A stretch of 23,953 bases of DNA, taken from Euryarchaeota archaeon UBA433. GTDB lineage: Archaea; Thermoplasmatota; Poseidoniia; Poseidoniales; Poseidoniaceae. Position 1 is the stretch's first letter. Each line of letters begins with the position of its first letter. The position numbers and the translations under genes are program-made. The stretch spans positions 3,583 through 27,535 of the forward strand of contig DAFX01000090.1 in assembly GCA_002495535.1 (NCBI GenBank), given 5' to 3'. Of this stretch, positions 16,509-23,834 are shown piece after piece. The notes under the pieces were generated by a model. That model made no database searches. It saw only the letters and a program-made list of their open reading frames with translations, and was not told the DNA's origin.

Positions 16509-18434
16509 ATGAAATACCCCTTCTCCGTTGCTCGAGGTATGGAAGTTGAGGGTATCGACATCGAATTGCCAACACTTGCAGCGAATCCATTCTCGACGTT
16601 GCCGCTTGAAGCGAGTCAGAGTCACCTGCTCGTGGGCAGGGTTCCTCTGAAGACAGCCTTGCAGCAATACATCCGTTTCATGTCATCCCGTCGGATCTTG
16701 CTGTCGGGCGAGATGGGTTCTGGACGTTCATCGCTGCTTCGATGCCTCTCGAATCATGCCCCAGTATCGGTCCATATCGACCATATTCCGCATCAGCAAC
16801 CGGGCCTTGGCCTTCTGCGTGAAGTGTACTTCCAGTTAACGAGGGTTGAAGGCCCCTCAGGTTGGACTCAGGTGGTCGAGAAACTCGTCGATGCCTCACG
16901 GGCATACAAGGACAGCCTCCCTCTGATTGTGATTGATGCACAAGGTGTGGAAATGTCTCTCCTTTCAGAGGCGCTGCGTTCTTCGGGGGCTGCTTTGAAC
17001 AGGATTCAATGCGTTCTCGTCGTGGTCTTGGAAACAAGCCAAAAAGCCCTTTTCCCTGAGAAAATGCTCCATATGTTCGATAGTTCGCATCACCTCAAGC
17101 CGTTTACAATCGATGAGATTCAAGCGCTGGTTGAAAGCAGGGTTGGAAGCGTAACAGGTGAAGATTTTGTCCTCTCTCAGGAAGACGCGAGGCATTTGCT
17201 CAATAAGACCAATGGAAACCCAGGGGCGATCATCAAGACGCTTAGGAATGCAGTGGATGCCTCACGCGACCCATCCTCACTCGCAGGCATCAATCAAATC
17301 TTGAGCATGCCTCCTGCTGTTGAAGTTTCGACAGATCAAGGAAAACCACTCCCTCTCTCTACGCTGCAAGAAGAAGCTTCAGATGAAAAGGAAGCAATTA
17401 ACGCCTCTGAAAGCGCTTCTGAAGGTATTGCTGAGTCGCCAGCACCCTTAGGGGGTCTTGGTGATGAAACAACGCCTGAAGTGAACGAGGATCCATTTGA
17501 TTCAGCAATAATCGACGCCTCGATGCCATGGGAGGAACGAGAATCCCACAGGGATGTAGCGGATGATGTCAAGATCCTAGACTCAATTCAGGGCTTTGAA
17601 CTCAATTTGGAACAACTCGATGAAGAAAAATCGAGCGATGCTGAATTGCCTGAAATACCGTTCAAGGCCTTACCCCAAACTCCAGAGTATGATTCGCTTG
17701 ACCAAGAAACGCCTCCGCCACTGCCAAGTGGTATGTTTTCAAGCATCGTTGGAAGGATACGTGAGGTCAAGAAATCACCACCTCCTGCAGAAGAGAGCGG
17801 AGCAGAACTTTGGGTTCATGAAGGCTCAGAACCTCTTCCTCTAGCACCCAATCTCTCGGAAGATGAGGCCCTCCAAGTTCCCGAAAATGAGAGCTTTGCT
17901 GAGTTAATTCATGATGAAATTGGCCTTTATGAAGAACCGCAAGAGGTGTCCGAGTCTGTACCATTCCTTCCGCAAGAGTCTCCAGTTCCATCCTTTGAAA
18001 GCCATGAGTCCTCATCAACTGAAGTGCTTGCCCTCACGCAGGCAGTTCATGCCTTGGTTTCCGCTCTTGGCTCTAATGGAATTTCCAACCCCGCCTCGTC
18101 CCAAAGGGCTTTCATCGATGCCCTCGCCCTTCTTCAAAAGAAACCGATTTCAAATCCAACCGAGCATCATTTGGAGGTTGGTTTGCTTTCGAGCCTGACG
18201 GCGAACGAAATGGCCGTGATGGCGGTGGCGCAACAACGGAAGTTTTCACCCTCTGATGCAGAGTTGTTGGCAGATCTAGGCGTCAAGCGTTCTCGCCTCT
18301 CCCAGATCTGCAATCGACTGCACAAAGGCGGTATTCTTAGCGTTCGTCAGCAAGGTCGGAGTAGGTTTTTCACAATGACTTCTACCGCAAAGGCCCAATT
18401 AGGGGCTTGGGGAACTTTAGGAGGTGAGGCATGA
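16509..18434 (+). CDS. AAA-type P-loop protein with degenerate ATP site and C-terminal winged helix
   Basis: 641 residues from the ATG at 16509; a TTG at 16494 would add five. There is no clear ribosome-binding site. Residues about 45-265 look like an AAA+ module of the Orc/AAA_22 type: LVGR box, then LLSGEMGSGRSSLL as Walker A with R73 replacing the essential Lys, LPLIVIDAQ as Walker B with Ala in place of the catalytic Glu, and a lid region with PFTIDEIQALVESRV and NGNPGAIIKTL. Residues about 275-530 are an acidic, Ser/Glu/Pro-rich, probably disordered linker. Residues about 565-635 form a MarR-like winged helix (LLADLGVKRSRLSQICNRLHKGGIL and a basic wing). It probably binds DNA and perhaps nucleotide without normal hydrolysis. 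It is translationally coupled (ATGA) to the propeller gene. Function is unknown. Confidence 0.8.
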   Translation: MKYPFSVARGMEVEGIDIELPTLAANPFSTLPLEASQSHLLVGRVPLKTALQQYIRFMSSRRILLSGEMGSGRSSLLRCLSNHAPVSVHIDHIPHQQPGLGLLREVYFQLTRVEGPSGWTQVVEKLVDASRAYKDSLPLIVIDAQGVEMSLLSEALRSSGAALNRIQCVLVVVLETSQKALFPEKMLHMFDSSHHLKPFTIDEIQALVESRVGSVTGEDFVLSQEDARHLLNKTNGNPGAIIKTLRNAVDASRDPSSLAGINQILSMPPAVEVSTDQGKPLPLSTLQEEASDEKEAINASESASEGIAESPAPLGGLGDETTPEVNEDPFDSAIIDASMPWEERESHRDVADDVKILDSIQGFELNLEQLDEEKSSDAELPEIPFKALPQTPEYDSLDQETPPPLPSGMFSSIVGRIREVKKSPPPAEESGAELWVHEGSEPLPLAPNLSEDEALQVPENESFAELIHDEIGLYEEPQEVSESVPFLPQESPVPSFESHESSSTEVLALTQAVHALVSALGSNGISNPASSQRAFIDALALLQKKPISNPTEHHLEVGLLSSLTANEMAVMAVAQQRKFSPSDAELLADLGVKRSRLSQICNRLHKGGILSVRQQGRSRFFTMTSTAKAQLGAWGTLGGEA

Positions 18435-19480
18435 TGTGGTCGATCACATGGTCTTGGCAAGCGCCTCAGAGGATTGCAGCGATGGCTTCGGCAGAGGGTG
18501 GCATGATCATCAGCAGCGGTTTGGATTTGTTCATGCTGGAAATGGATGGAACCATTCGATGGAAGGTTGAATTGCCGTTCAAAGCGCATGCGTTGTGTAT
18601 CAACAATGGTGTTGCAGCCGTTCTTGCAGCGCATGGTTTCTACGTTCTTTCAACCACAGACGGGTCCATGTTGCATGAGGGGCGCTCGACAACGGGTGGC
18701 TTTACCGATGTTTCAGCCCGTCCAGGAGGCGGCTGGATCCTTTCTGGGCGCCAAGGGCACCTCCACCTTTTTTCACACGAAGGAAGGGGGCTTAGACGCC
18801 TGGAAAGTGGCAAGGTGCGACGCCTTCTTGGCTGGTTGGACCGCGAACACATGATGTGGCAGGCTGCGGATGGTCGTTTGTGGTGTGCACGCATAGCCCA
18901 AACAGACCAAAAGCGATGCCTTGAAGATCGATTATGGAGTTGGGTCACACCGCTGATGAACGGGCGAGTGTTGATGCAGGCCAGCGATGGCGGTCTTTGG
19001 GAAGGTGTCCCTCATCCATTTGGTTGGGATTCACTCGAACGCGTCGAATATGATTCACTCGAGCCAATGGAAGGTGTGAGAAGCGCTGACGGTTGGTGGG
19101 TGCTGGGCATTGAAGGTCACCTTCACCACCTTTCAAGCATGACGGACGAAGATGAAGAACCGATCCTAGGCCAGGGTATGAATTTGGGCGATCTCTTGAT
19201 TGGTCTCACCCCTGATGCAATGGCGACAGCTACCCGTGACGGGCTTGTGAGGAGGTGGACAGCGCCTCATTTGGCTCAAGCGGAACGGCAAGGCCGTTAC
19301 GAGGCAGCTGCGGAAGCTGCACTGGCCAAGAACTGGGACGAGCGCAAATCACTCTTCGCACGCGCTCAGGCTGCGGAAGATGAAGGGCGACTCTCGAGAG
19401 CCGTCGAACTCTATGGTGCGCTTGGACGCACAGAAGACGTTCGCAGACTCCTGCAACGGCAGAAGGAGGGTGGCGAATGA
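18431..19480 (+). CDS. Beta-propeller (WD40/PQQ-like) protein with helical-repeat tail
   Basis: 349 residues; starts at ATGATG within the stop of the previous gene, with AGGAGGTGAGG upstream. Residues 1-280 contain recurring blade-like units with Asp-Gly turns and Trp/Leu closers: DGTIRWKVELP (39-49), TTDGSML, GHLHLFSHEGRG, ADGRLWCARI, SDGGLWEGV, ADGWWVLGIEGHLHHLS and RDGLVRRWTAPHL. These give about six or seven blades. Residues 283-345 switch to Ala/Glu/Arg-rich helices (EAAAEAALAKNWDERKSLFA, then EDEGRLSRAVELYGALGR) resembling TPR-like or solenoid repeats. No signal peptide or membrane segment, so cytoplasmic. Probably a scaffold for the flanking operon partners; the specific family was not recognised. 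Confidence 0.72.
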   Translation: MMWSITWSWQAPQRIAAMASAEGGMIISSGLDLFMLEMDGTIRWKVELPFKAHALCINNGVAAVLAAHGFYVLSTTDGSMLHEGRSTTGGFTDVSARPGGGWILSGRQGHLHLFSHEGRGLRRLESGKVRRLLGWLDREHMMWQAADGRLWCARIAQTDQKRCLEDRLWSWVTPLMNGRVLMQASDGGLWEGVPHPFGWDSLERVEYDSLEPMEGVRSADGWWVLGIEGHLHHLSSMTDEDEEPILGQGMNLGDLLIGLTPDAMATATRDGLVRRWTAPHLAQAERQGRYEAAAEAALAKNWDERKSLFARAQAAEDEGRLSRAVELYGALGRTEDVRRLLQRQKEGGE

Positions 19481-19776
19481 CCGAAGAGCTTGAGCATGTG
19501 TCCGTTGAAAGGGTAGAAAAATACCTAGACATCACTCGAAGAGCTCGCGCAAAAGCCACACCAATACACCCCGAAGGTTCGAATGAAGCGAATCAACTCG
19601 CTGTCATGATTCGAATGGCGGATGATTATGCATCAGATGCGCAGCATTTCCTCAACATTGGCGATCGTGTCCGTGCGTTCGGGGCAATCAATTACGCACA
19701 TGCATGGATTGATGCAGGTGTCAAACTTGGTTTGCTGGACGGGCACGGTGACGACGTTTTGTTTACCCTTCCTTAG
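19477..19776 (+). CDS. DUF357 family protein
   Basis: 99 residues, overlapping the propeller gene by ATGA with GGAGGGTGG upstream. It matches the archaeal DUF357 pattern: an N-terminal VERVEKYLDITRRAR helix, then MADDYASDAQHFLNIGDRVRAFGAINYAHAWIDAGVKLGLLD, an all-alpha fold. The biochemical role of DUF357 is not established. Its coupling here to a winged-helix AAA-like protein and a propeller suggests the three products act together. It ends exactly where the convergent regulator gene ends (no spacer). Confidence 0.85.
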   Translation: MTEELEHVSVERVEKYLDITRRARAKATPIHPEGSNEANQLAVMIRMADDYASDAQHFLNIGDRVRAFGAINYAHAWIDAGVKLGLLDGHGDDVLFTLP

Positions 19777-20202
19777 TCACAGGGAACGGGTAATCCGTTG
19801 CACATTTTCGATGCCCCTTTGGAGGGTGATAATTTGCTTTTCAGCATCGTTCAACAGGACCCCTACGCATGTAGCAAGGGGTTCGCACAACGTGTAGATG
19901 TGAGAGGGGCGCCCTCGCCCTTCAGAACCAGAACGCTTTGTTTCGACAAGTGAGAGTTCAACCAAGCGCTTGATGGCAGTGCTGATCTCAGGTTGACGCA
20001 ATTCACAGCTCTGCTGGAGGTTTTTGCTGGTTGTCTCCCCGTTAAGATGGAGGCAAACCATGACCCGGACTAAACTTACAGGTGTGCCCAGTTCAATGAG
20101 GGCGTCTGCAAGAAGAATTGCTTGGGTTCTTTCATTCTCTCCATGGTCTCTCTGACTCCCTGAATCGATGGCTCCCATTTCATTCATGTCGCGTAGGCGC
20201 AT
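19777..20202 (-). CDS. Winged-helix transcriptional regulator
   Basis: 141 residues (or 136/133 from the in-frame ATGs at 20187/20178). The core is a winged helix: SLVRVMVCLHLNGETTSKNLQQ, recognition region LRQPEISTAIKRLVELSLVETK, and a glycine/arginine wing SEGRGRPSHIYTL. A C-terminal helix (NDAEKQIITLQRGIENVQRI) probably dimerises. This arrangement resembles small archaeal MarR/GbsR-like predicted regulators. TTGATATAGG around 20208-20217 on this strand would place a leaderless start near 20187, favouring the second Met; this is an inference. Targets unknown; its own promoter region and the convergent DUF357 operon are candidates. Confidence 0.8.
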   Translation of the reverse strand: MRLRDMNEMGAIDSGSQRDHGENERTQAILLADALIELGTPVSLVRVMVCLHLNGETTSKNLQQSCELRQPEISTAIKRLVELSLVETKRSGSEGRGRPSHIYTLCEPLATCVGVLLNDAEKQIITLQRGIENVQRITRSL

Positions 20203-20205
20203 TTT

Positions 20206-20217
20206 ATCCTATATCAA
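20206..20217 (-). promoter_or_regulatory. TATA-box candidate for the winged-helix regulator
   Basis: On the minus strand CTTGATATAGGA, preceded by purine-rich GGAA that could act as a BRE, is the best TATA-like element in the gap 20203-20292. Archaeal spacing of about 25 bases leads to the second ATG (20187). Confidence 0.3.
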
Positions 20218-20255
20218 GTTCCTACCGGCATGGATTGTGAATGCTCGATTTCAAT

Positions 20256-20273
20256 CACCCTTATTTTGGGGTG
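20256..20273. terminator. Hairpin between PIN gene and regulator
   Basis: CACCC (20256-20260) pairs with GGGTG (20269-20273) around an AT-rich 8-base loop, 20 bases beyond the stop of the PIN gene on the minus strand. No T-run follows, so termination is only possible, not shown. Confidence 0.25.
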
Positions 20274-20292
20274 TTTCCAGAGCAAGAATTAT

Positions 20293-20676
20293 CTATAGAC
20301 CGTCGACTAAGTTGAGTCTTTTGCCTTTGGTGATCTCAAGAACAGGCCGCCCAACTTCGAAAAGTCGCCGCTTCAATTGAACATCAACGGTCAGCACGAC
20401 CAACCTCTTTTCCACGGCGAGGTTGACGATTTGATCGTCGGTGTGAACTGTGTTTTCATCCAATGGTTGTTCAATAGAAGATTTCGATAACAGCATTGGC
20501 AGCAGTAGTTTTTTTCCTCTCGGCCGCTGCAAATCTAGTCGTTCTAGTTCTTCGACTATTTTTGGGAGCAAGACCAACTGAGGCTTTCCTAAGATGCCAA
20601 GCAATTCGGAATCGAAATTCATGTTTGCATCGATGACTGCAACCCACCCGCAAGCGTCAATCAACACGTGTTGCAA
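20293..20676 (-). CDS. PIN-domain ribonuclease (Fcf1-like, archaeal)
   Basis: 127 residues, a single PIN domain with the expected acidic metal-binding residues: Asp7 in VLIDACGW, glutamates at about 42-45 in IVEELERL, Asp80/81 in HTDDQIVNLA, and Asp98 in VLTVDVQLKRRL. Such stand-alone archaeal PIN proteins beside aIF2-gamma are related to Fcf1/Utp23 rRNA-processing nucleases. A VapC toxin is less likely because no antitoxin gene is present. The start codon is TTG: it has a strong GGAGGGG 7 bases upstream and no ATG precedes the essential Asp7. It lies 37 bases after the aIF2-gamma stop, so it is the promoter-distal gene of the eS6-aIF2-gamma operon. Confidence 0.85.
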   Translation of the reverse strand: MQHVLIDACGWVAVIDANMNFDSELLGILGKPQLVLLPKIVEELERLDLQRPRGKKLLLPMLLSKSSIEQPLDENTVHTDDQIVNLAVEKRLVVLTVDVQLKRRLFEVGRPVLEITKGKRLNLVDGL

Positions 20677-20713
20677 AATGGCCCCTCCAATTCATGATGA
20701 GGCATGAGCCTGT

Positions 20714-21952
20714 TCACTCAATCGTGCCGTAACCGATCAATCGCCAGCGTGTTCCGACGCGGCGTGAAAGGGAGACGCGCTGTCCAGGGTCTGCACAAAT
20801 TGGGAGTCGCAATTCAAGAGTAGCTCGCCCTTTTTCTGCACTGCGGGTCACGCCGACCGATGTCGCCGTTGCTACGTTGATCATGAGCATCTCATTGTTG
20901 CGTAAGGGATGAATTTTTTCTGGAGCCTCTCCTTCCCCGGCCACCATGGTTTCCATGAGTTTGATTGAGATGTTGACCGAAGAGCGAACTTCAGGCAAAT
21001 CGCCCTTTCGAGCGACAACTTGGCCAGACAGGTTGTCGGAGGTGGTGATTGACGGGTCGAGCATTGTTGCCATGCCGCACAGTCCACCTGCATGCATTTG
21101 CTCGAGGTTTAGCCCTCCGCCTTGCATGCTGCTAACGGTCGCTTCAATGGGTTCCCACCGAGTTTTGTTGCCCTGTTCGATTTTTCGTCCGGGACCGATG
21201 ATAATTTCATCACCATTCTCAAAAGTCCCTTCAACGATGCTTCCGCCAATGACACCACCGCGCAACTTCGTTGGGCGTGTTCCTGGTCGGTTGATGTCGA
21301 ATGAGCGTGCTACGTGCATGATTGAACGCTTATCATTCGAACGGTCTGGAGTAGGGATTGTTTTCTCTATGGCATCGATTAGAATGTCCAAATTGACATC
21401 GTGGTGTGCCGATACTGGAATCACTGGTGCGTTCTCAGCAATCGTGCCCTTGAGGAAAGAGGTGATCTCTGCATGAGATTCTAACGCTCTTTCTCGGGTC
21501 ACGAGATCGATTTTATTCTGAACGATGACAATGTTCTCGATTCCTGCGATTTCAAGAGCCATGAGGTGTTCTCGTGTCTGTGGTTGCGGGCAGGTCTCGT
21601 TGGCAGCGACCATCAGCATAGCACCGTCCATGATCGAAGCGCCTGTGATCATAATGGCCATCAGTGTCTCGTGGCCTGGTGCATCGACAAAGGAGACAAC
21701 CCGTTGAAGTTCTGCCTCAACATCTTCTTTGCCATCAGGGCGGCGACCGGTTGGGTAAAATTGCCCTTCCTTGGTCTTGTAGAATGCGGTATCGGCGTAC
21801 CCGAGTTTGATCGAGATACCACGCTTGCGTTCTTCAGAGTGAGTATCCGTCCAAACACCAGACAAGGCTTGTGTTAACGTGGTCTTACCGTGGTCGACGT
21901 GACCGACAAGGCCGATGTTCACTTGTGGTTGTGCTGGAAGCGTTCGTGCCAT
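20714..21952 (-). CDS. eif2g: Translation initiation factor aIF2, gamma subunit
   Basis: GTPase subunit of aIF2 that carries initiator Met-tRNA to the ribosome. The 412 residues show G1 GHVDHGKT (17-24), switch-1 region with RKRGISIKLGYAD (43-54), G3 DAPGHE (90-95), G4 NKID (146-149) and G5 region PVSAHHDVN, then two beta-barrel domains (RPTKLRGGVIGGSIVEG; ATSVGVTRSAEKGRATLELRLP). Unusual: the zinc-knuckle insertion between switch 1 and G3, which in most archaea and eukaryotes has four cysteines, is replaced by a Cys-free stretch rich in charged residues (about 60-84). The gene follows eS6 by 39 bases on the same strand and is followed by the PIN gene, a common archaeal order. Confidence 0.96.
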   Translation of the reverse strand: MARTLPAQPQVNIGLVGHVDHGKTTLTQALSGVWTDTHSEERKRGISIKLGYADTAFYKTKEGQFYPTGRRPDGKEDVEAELQRVVSFVDAPGHETLMAIMITGASIMDGAMLMVAANETCPQPQTREHLMALEIAGIENIVIVQNKIDLVTRERALESHAEITSFLKGTIAENAPVIPVSAHHDVNLDILIDAIEKTIPTPDRSNDKRSIMHVARSFDINRPGTRPTKLRGGVIGGSIVEGTFENGDEIIIGPGRKIEQGNKTRWEPIEATVSSMQGGGLNLEQMHAGGLCGMATMLDPSITTSDNLSGQVVARKGDLPEVRSSVNISIKLMETMVAGEGEAPEKIHPLRNNEMLMINVATATSVGVTRSAEKGRATLELRLPICADPGQRVSLSRRVGTRWRLIGYGTIE

Positions 21953-21991
21953 GCTTCCATCACTCCATTATTTCGAAAGCCCTCTCGGGTT

Positions 21992-22483
21992 TCACTCCGA
22001 TGTTTCTTCGCTACCCGTTGCGAGCATGTCAGCGAGGGACTTGTTGCCCGAATCGATGACCTTGAGATTGATTTGACGTGTGTCTTGGTTGATGGTGTTG
22101 CCACGGAAGTAGCGACGCTTGCGGAGACCATCTGGCTTGTATCGGAATCGCTTCTTTTCGCCACCTTTGTTCTTGAACACAAGTTTGTGGCCTTTGAAAC
22201 CAGTTGATTGAGTCACTAGAACCGCTTGTCGAGAGCCTCCAGTGAGGTCTCGGCGCAGTGGGGTTCCGGTCTTGTCCGATCCGCCAGTGATTTGCAATTT
22301 GTAGCCAGAAAGAGTTTGTTCACCTTCCCCGACAAAGATACCGTCGACAGTGTCTCCGATTTTCTTACCCAAAAATTGGGCGTGGTTGTTCCCACTGATT
22401 TTCAGCGAGTAGGACTTGCCGCCACTGGCGGGGTCCGTGTCATTGACGACGGCGACGAATTCTCCTTGTTGTCCAACAGCCAT
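21992..22483 (-). CDS. rps6e: Small-subunit ribosomal protein eS6
   Basis: Ribosomal protein of the 30S subunit. The core motif LSGYKLQITGGSDKTGTPLRRDL and the RYFRGNTINQDTRQINLKV segment are diagnostic. ATG 22483 is preferred over an upstream in-frame start at 22534 because GAGGTG lies 5 bases before it and the family starts there. At 163 residues it exceeds the ~125 usual for archaea. Extra residues sit in a basic insertion between the TGF and RKRRYFRG segments (about 15-20 residues, KLVFKNKGGEKKRF) and in an acidic C-terminal tail. It heads the eS6-aIF2-gamma-PIN cluster, just downstream of cdc6. Confidence 0.95.
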   Translation of the reverse strand: MAVGQQGEFVAVVNDTDPASGGKSYSLKISGNNHAQFLGKKIGDTVDGIFVGEGEQTLSGYKLQITGGSDKTGTPLRRDLTGGSRQAVLVTQSTGFKGHKLVFKNKGGEKKRFRYKPDGLRKRRYFRGNTINQDTRQINLKVIDSGNKSLADMLATGSEETSE

Positions 22484-22520
22484 ATTTGCACCTCTAGAAC
22501 GACCTTCCGACCATCGACCC

Positions 22521-22530
22521 GTATTTAGCC
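22521..22530 (-). promoter_or_regulatory. TATA-box candidate for the eS6 operon
   Basis: On the minus strand GGCTAAATAC lies 38-47 bases before the eS6 ATG, close to the archaeal TATA consensus. Initiation about 25 bases downstream would leave a short leader of roughly 16 bases that still contains the GAGGTG site. This would allow eS6 to be transcribed independently of cdc6. Confidence 0.4.
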
Positions 22531-22559
22531 CCACCGTATGAACTGAAACGAGTTTTTGT

Positions 22560-23795
22560 TCATCTGAAATGCTTTTTCAGCATCATTTCAAGCCGACTTC
22601 CAAGATCTTTTGGAAGGAAATGAGGCATACTCAGGTGGGTTGTGCGACCTCTTCCACCCCCGATTGTGGCGACACGAGAGACGGTCAGTTGCCTTGTTTC
22701 GAACTCTTTGAGGTACTTCCAAACGGTGGTGTGACTTTTCATTTTCACTTCGTATTCCTCACTGACAACGGCATAGAGTTGTTCCACATCTCCAGTCGTC
22801 ATGCTTTCTTGATTGGTCAGTCGCCGACACATCGCCAAAAGCACCAACATTGCGTGAGGAGGGAGGTCATCGATGACCTCCAAGTTGCTGCCAGTTGTGA
22901 CAATGGCTGCGTTTGTTGGTTCGTGTATGTCTTCGATAATCAGGTGGGATTCATTGTGCCCGTCTTGACGGAATTCACATCGCTCGACTGCTGCATTGAG
23001 CAATTCAATTGCCTTCCTTGCATCGCCACTTGGCCCTGCCTTTTCCGCAATAAGACGTATGATTTCTGGCGTCCATGTTCCGGTCACGAGTCCGAGCTGT
23101 GCCCTTTGGAGCGCGATGGCTTCCAAACCGTCAACGGTGTAGGGTTTGATGCGGAGATGATTGGTTGCACCCATTCTGGAGATGACCGCTGTTTCTAACA
23201 CGTCCAAAACTTGTTCCTGGCTGATCAAAATGAGGGACATGGTCCCTTTCCCTTCTTGGTCTTCATCGATCCTTAACAGTTGGTAGAGAAGATCATCCCC
23301 GCTCCTCCGGAGCATGTGATCCACCTCGTCAAGCACGACGATCAGATGAGATGCTTCCCTGCGCAATAAACGACGAAGGCTCAACAGCAATTCGCCCATG
23401 GAGAGACCACGGTCTGGATGGCCCGGATCTAAGAGGTGGAGAATACGTTGAACCACTCGCATGCTCGTCGATGCATTCCTGCAGTTCACTTTGACTGAGC
23501 GCACATTGCGCTTGCCAGATAAGTGGCGTTGAATGTCGCGGCAGAATGTGTCTGCAAGAACGGTTTTTCCGCTGCCAACAGGTCCAGTAATAACCGCTCT
23601 TCCTGCCCCTTCCGGATGGCTTAGCGTGGCGAACTTTGAGGCCAATTCTCGTTGAACCATTTCTCGGCCAACAAGTTCAGGCGGTGTCCAATCGAAGTCC
23701 ATGACTTCGGGGTCGGCAAGCACAGAGCCTGCCCCAATTCGGTCGAGGTAACTTGCCATAACAACAGAAGGCTTACGCCAACCGTTCTTGAACAT
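22560..23795 (-). CDS. cdc6: Orc1/Cdc6 replication initiator ATPase
   Basis: AAA+ protein that binds replication origins and loads MCM. The 411 residues contain an LVGRE box (41-45), Walker A GPVGSGKT (71-78), Walker B LIVVLDEVDHML (151-162), sensor 1 around LILIS (188-192), the FxPY-like IKPYTVDGLEAI, sensor 2 GDARKAIELL (257-266), and a C-terminal winged helix (about 305-400, with MKSHTTVWKYLKEFETRQL and a GGGRGRTTH wing). Unlike the gene at 16509, its ATP site is intact. The ATG at 23795 lacks a strong ribosome-binding site; Met13 (23759) is an alternative. Only 39 bases separate it from the gene upstream, so no obvious origin is adjacent. It is followed on the same strand by eS6. Confidence 0.93.
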   Translation of the reverse strand: MFKNGWRKPSVVMASYLDRIGAGSVLADPEVMDFDWTPPELVGREMVQRELASKFATLSHPEGAGRAVITGPVGSGKTVLADTFCRDIQRHLSGKRNVRSVKVNCRNASTSMRVVQRILHLLDPGHPDRGLSMGELLLSLRRLLRREASHLIVVLDEVDHMLRRSGDDLLYQLLRIDEDQEGKGTMSLILISQEQVLDVLETAVISRMGATNHLRIKPYTVDGLEAIALQRAQLGLVTGTWTPEIIRLIAEKAGPSGDARKAIELLNAAVERCEFRQDGHNESHLIIEDIHEPTNAAIVTTGSNLEVIDDLPPHAMLVLLAMCRRLTNQESMTTGDVEQLYAVVSEEYEVKMKSHTTVWKYLKEFETRQLTVSRVATIGGGRGRTTHLSMPHFLPKDLGSRLEMMLKKHFR

Positions 23796-23834
23796 ACGGT
23801 TGTCCTATCGAGGAAGCAGGCGTGTTTTCACCCA

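Noticed and set aside
20293..20676. VapC-type toxin interpretation of the PIN gene
   Set aside because: No small antitoxin gene is adjacent and the position after aIF2-gamma fits the housekeeping archaeal PIN family.
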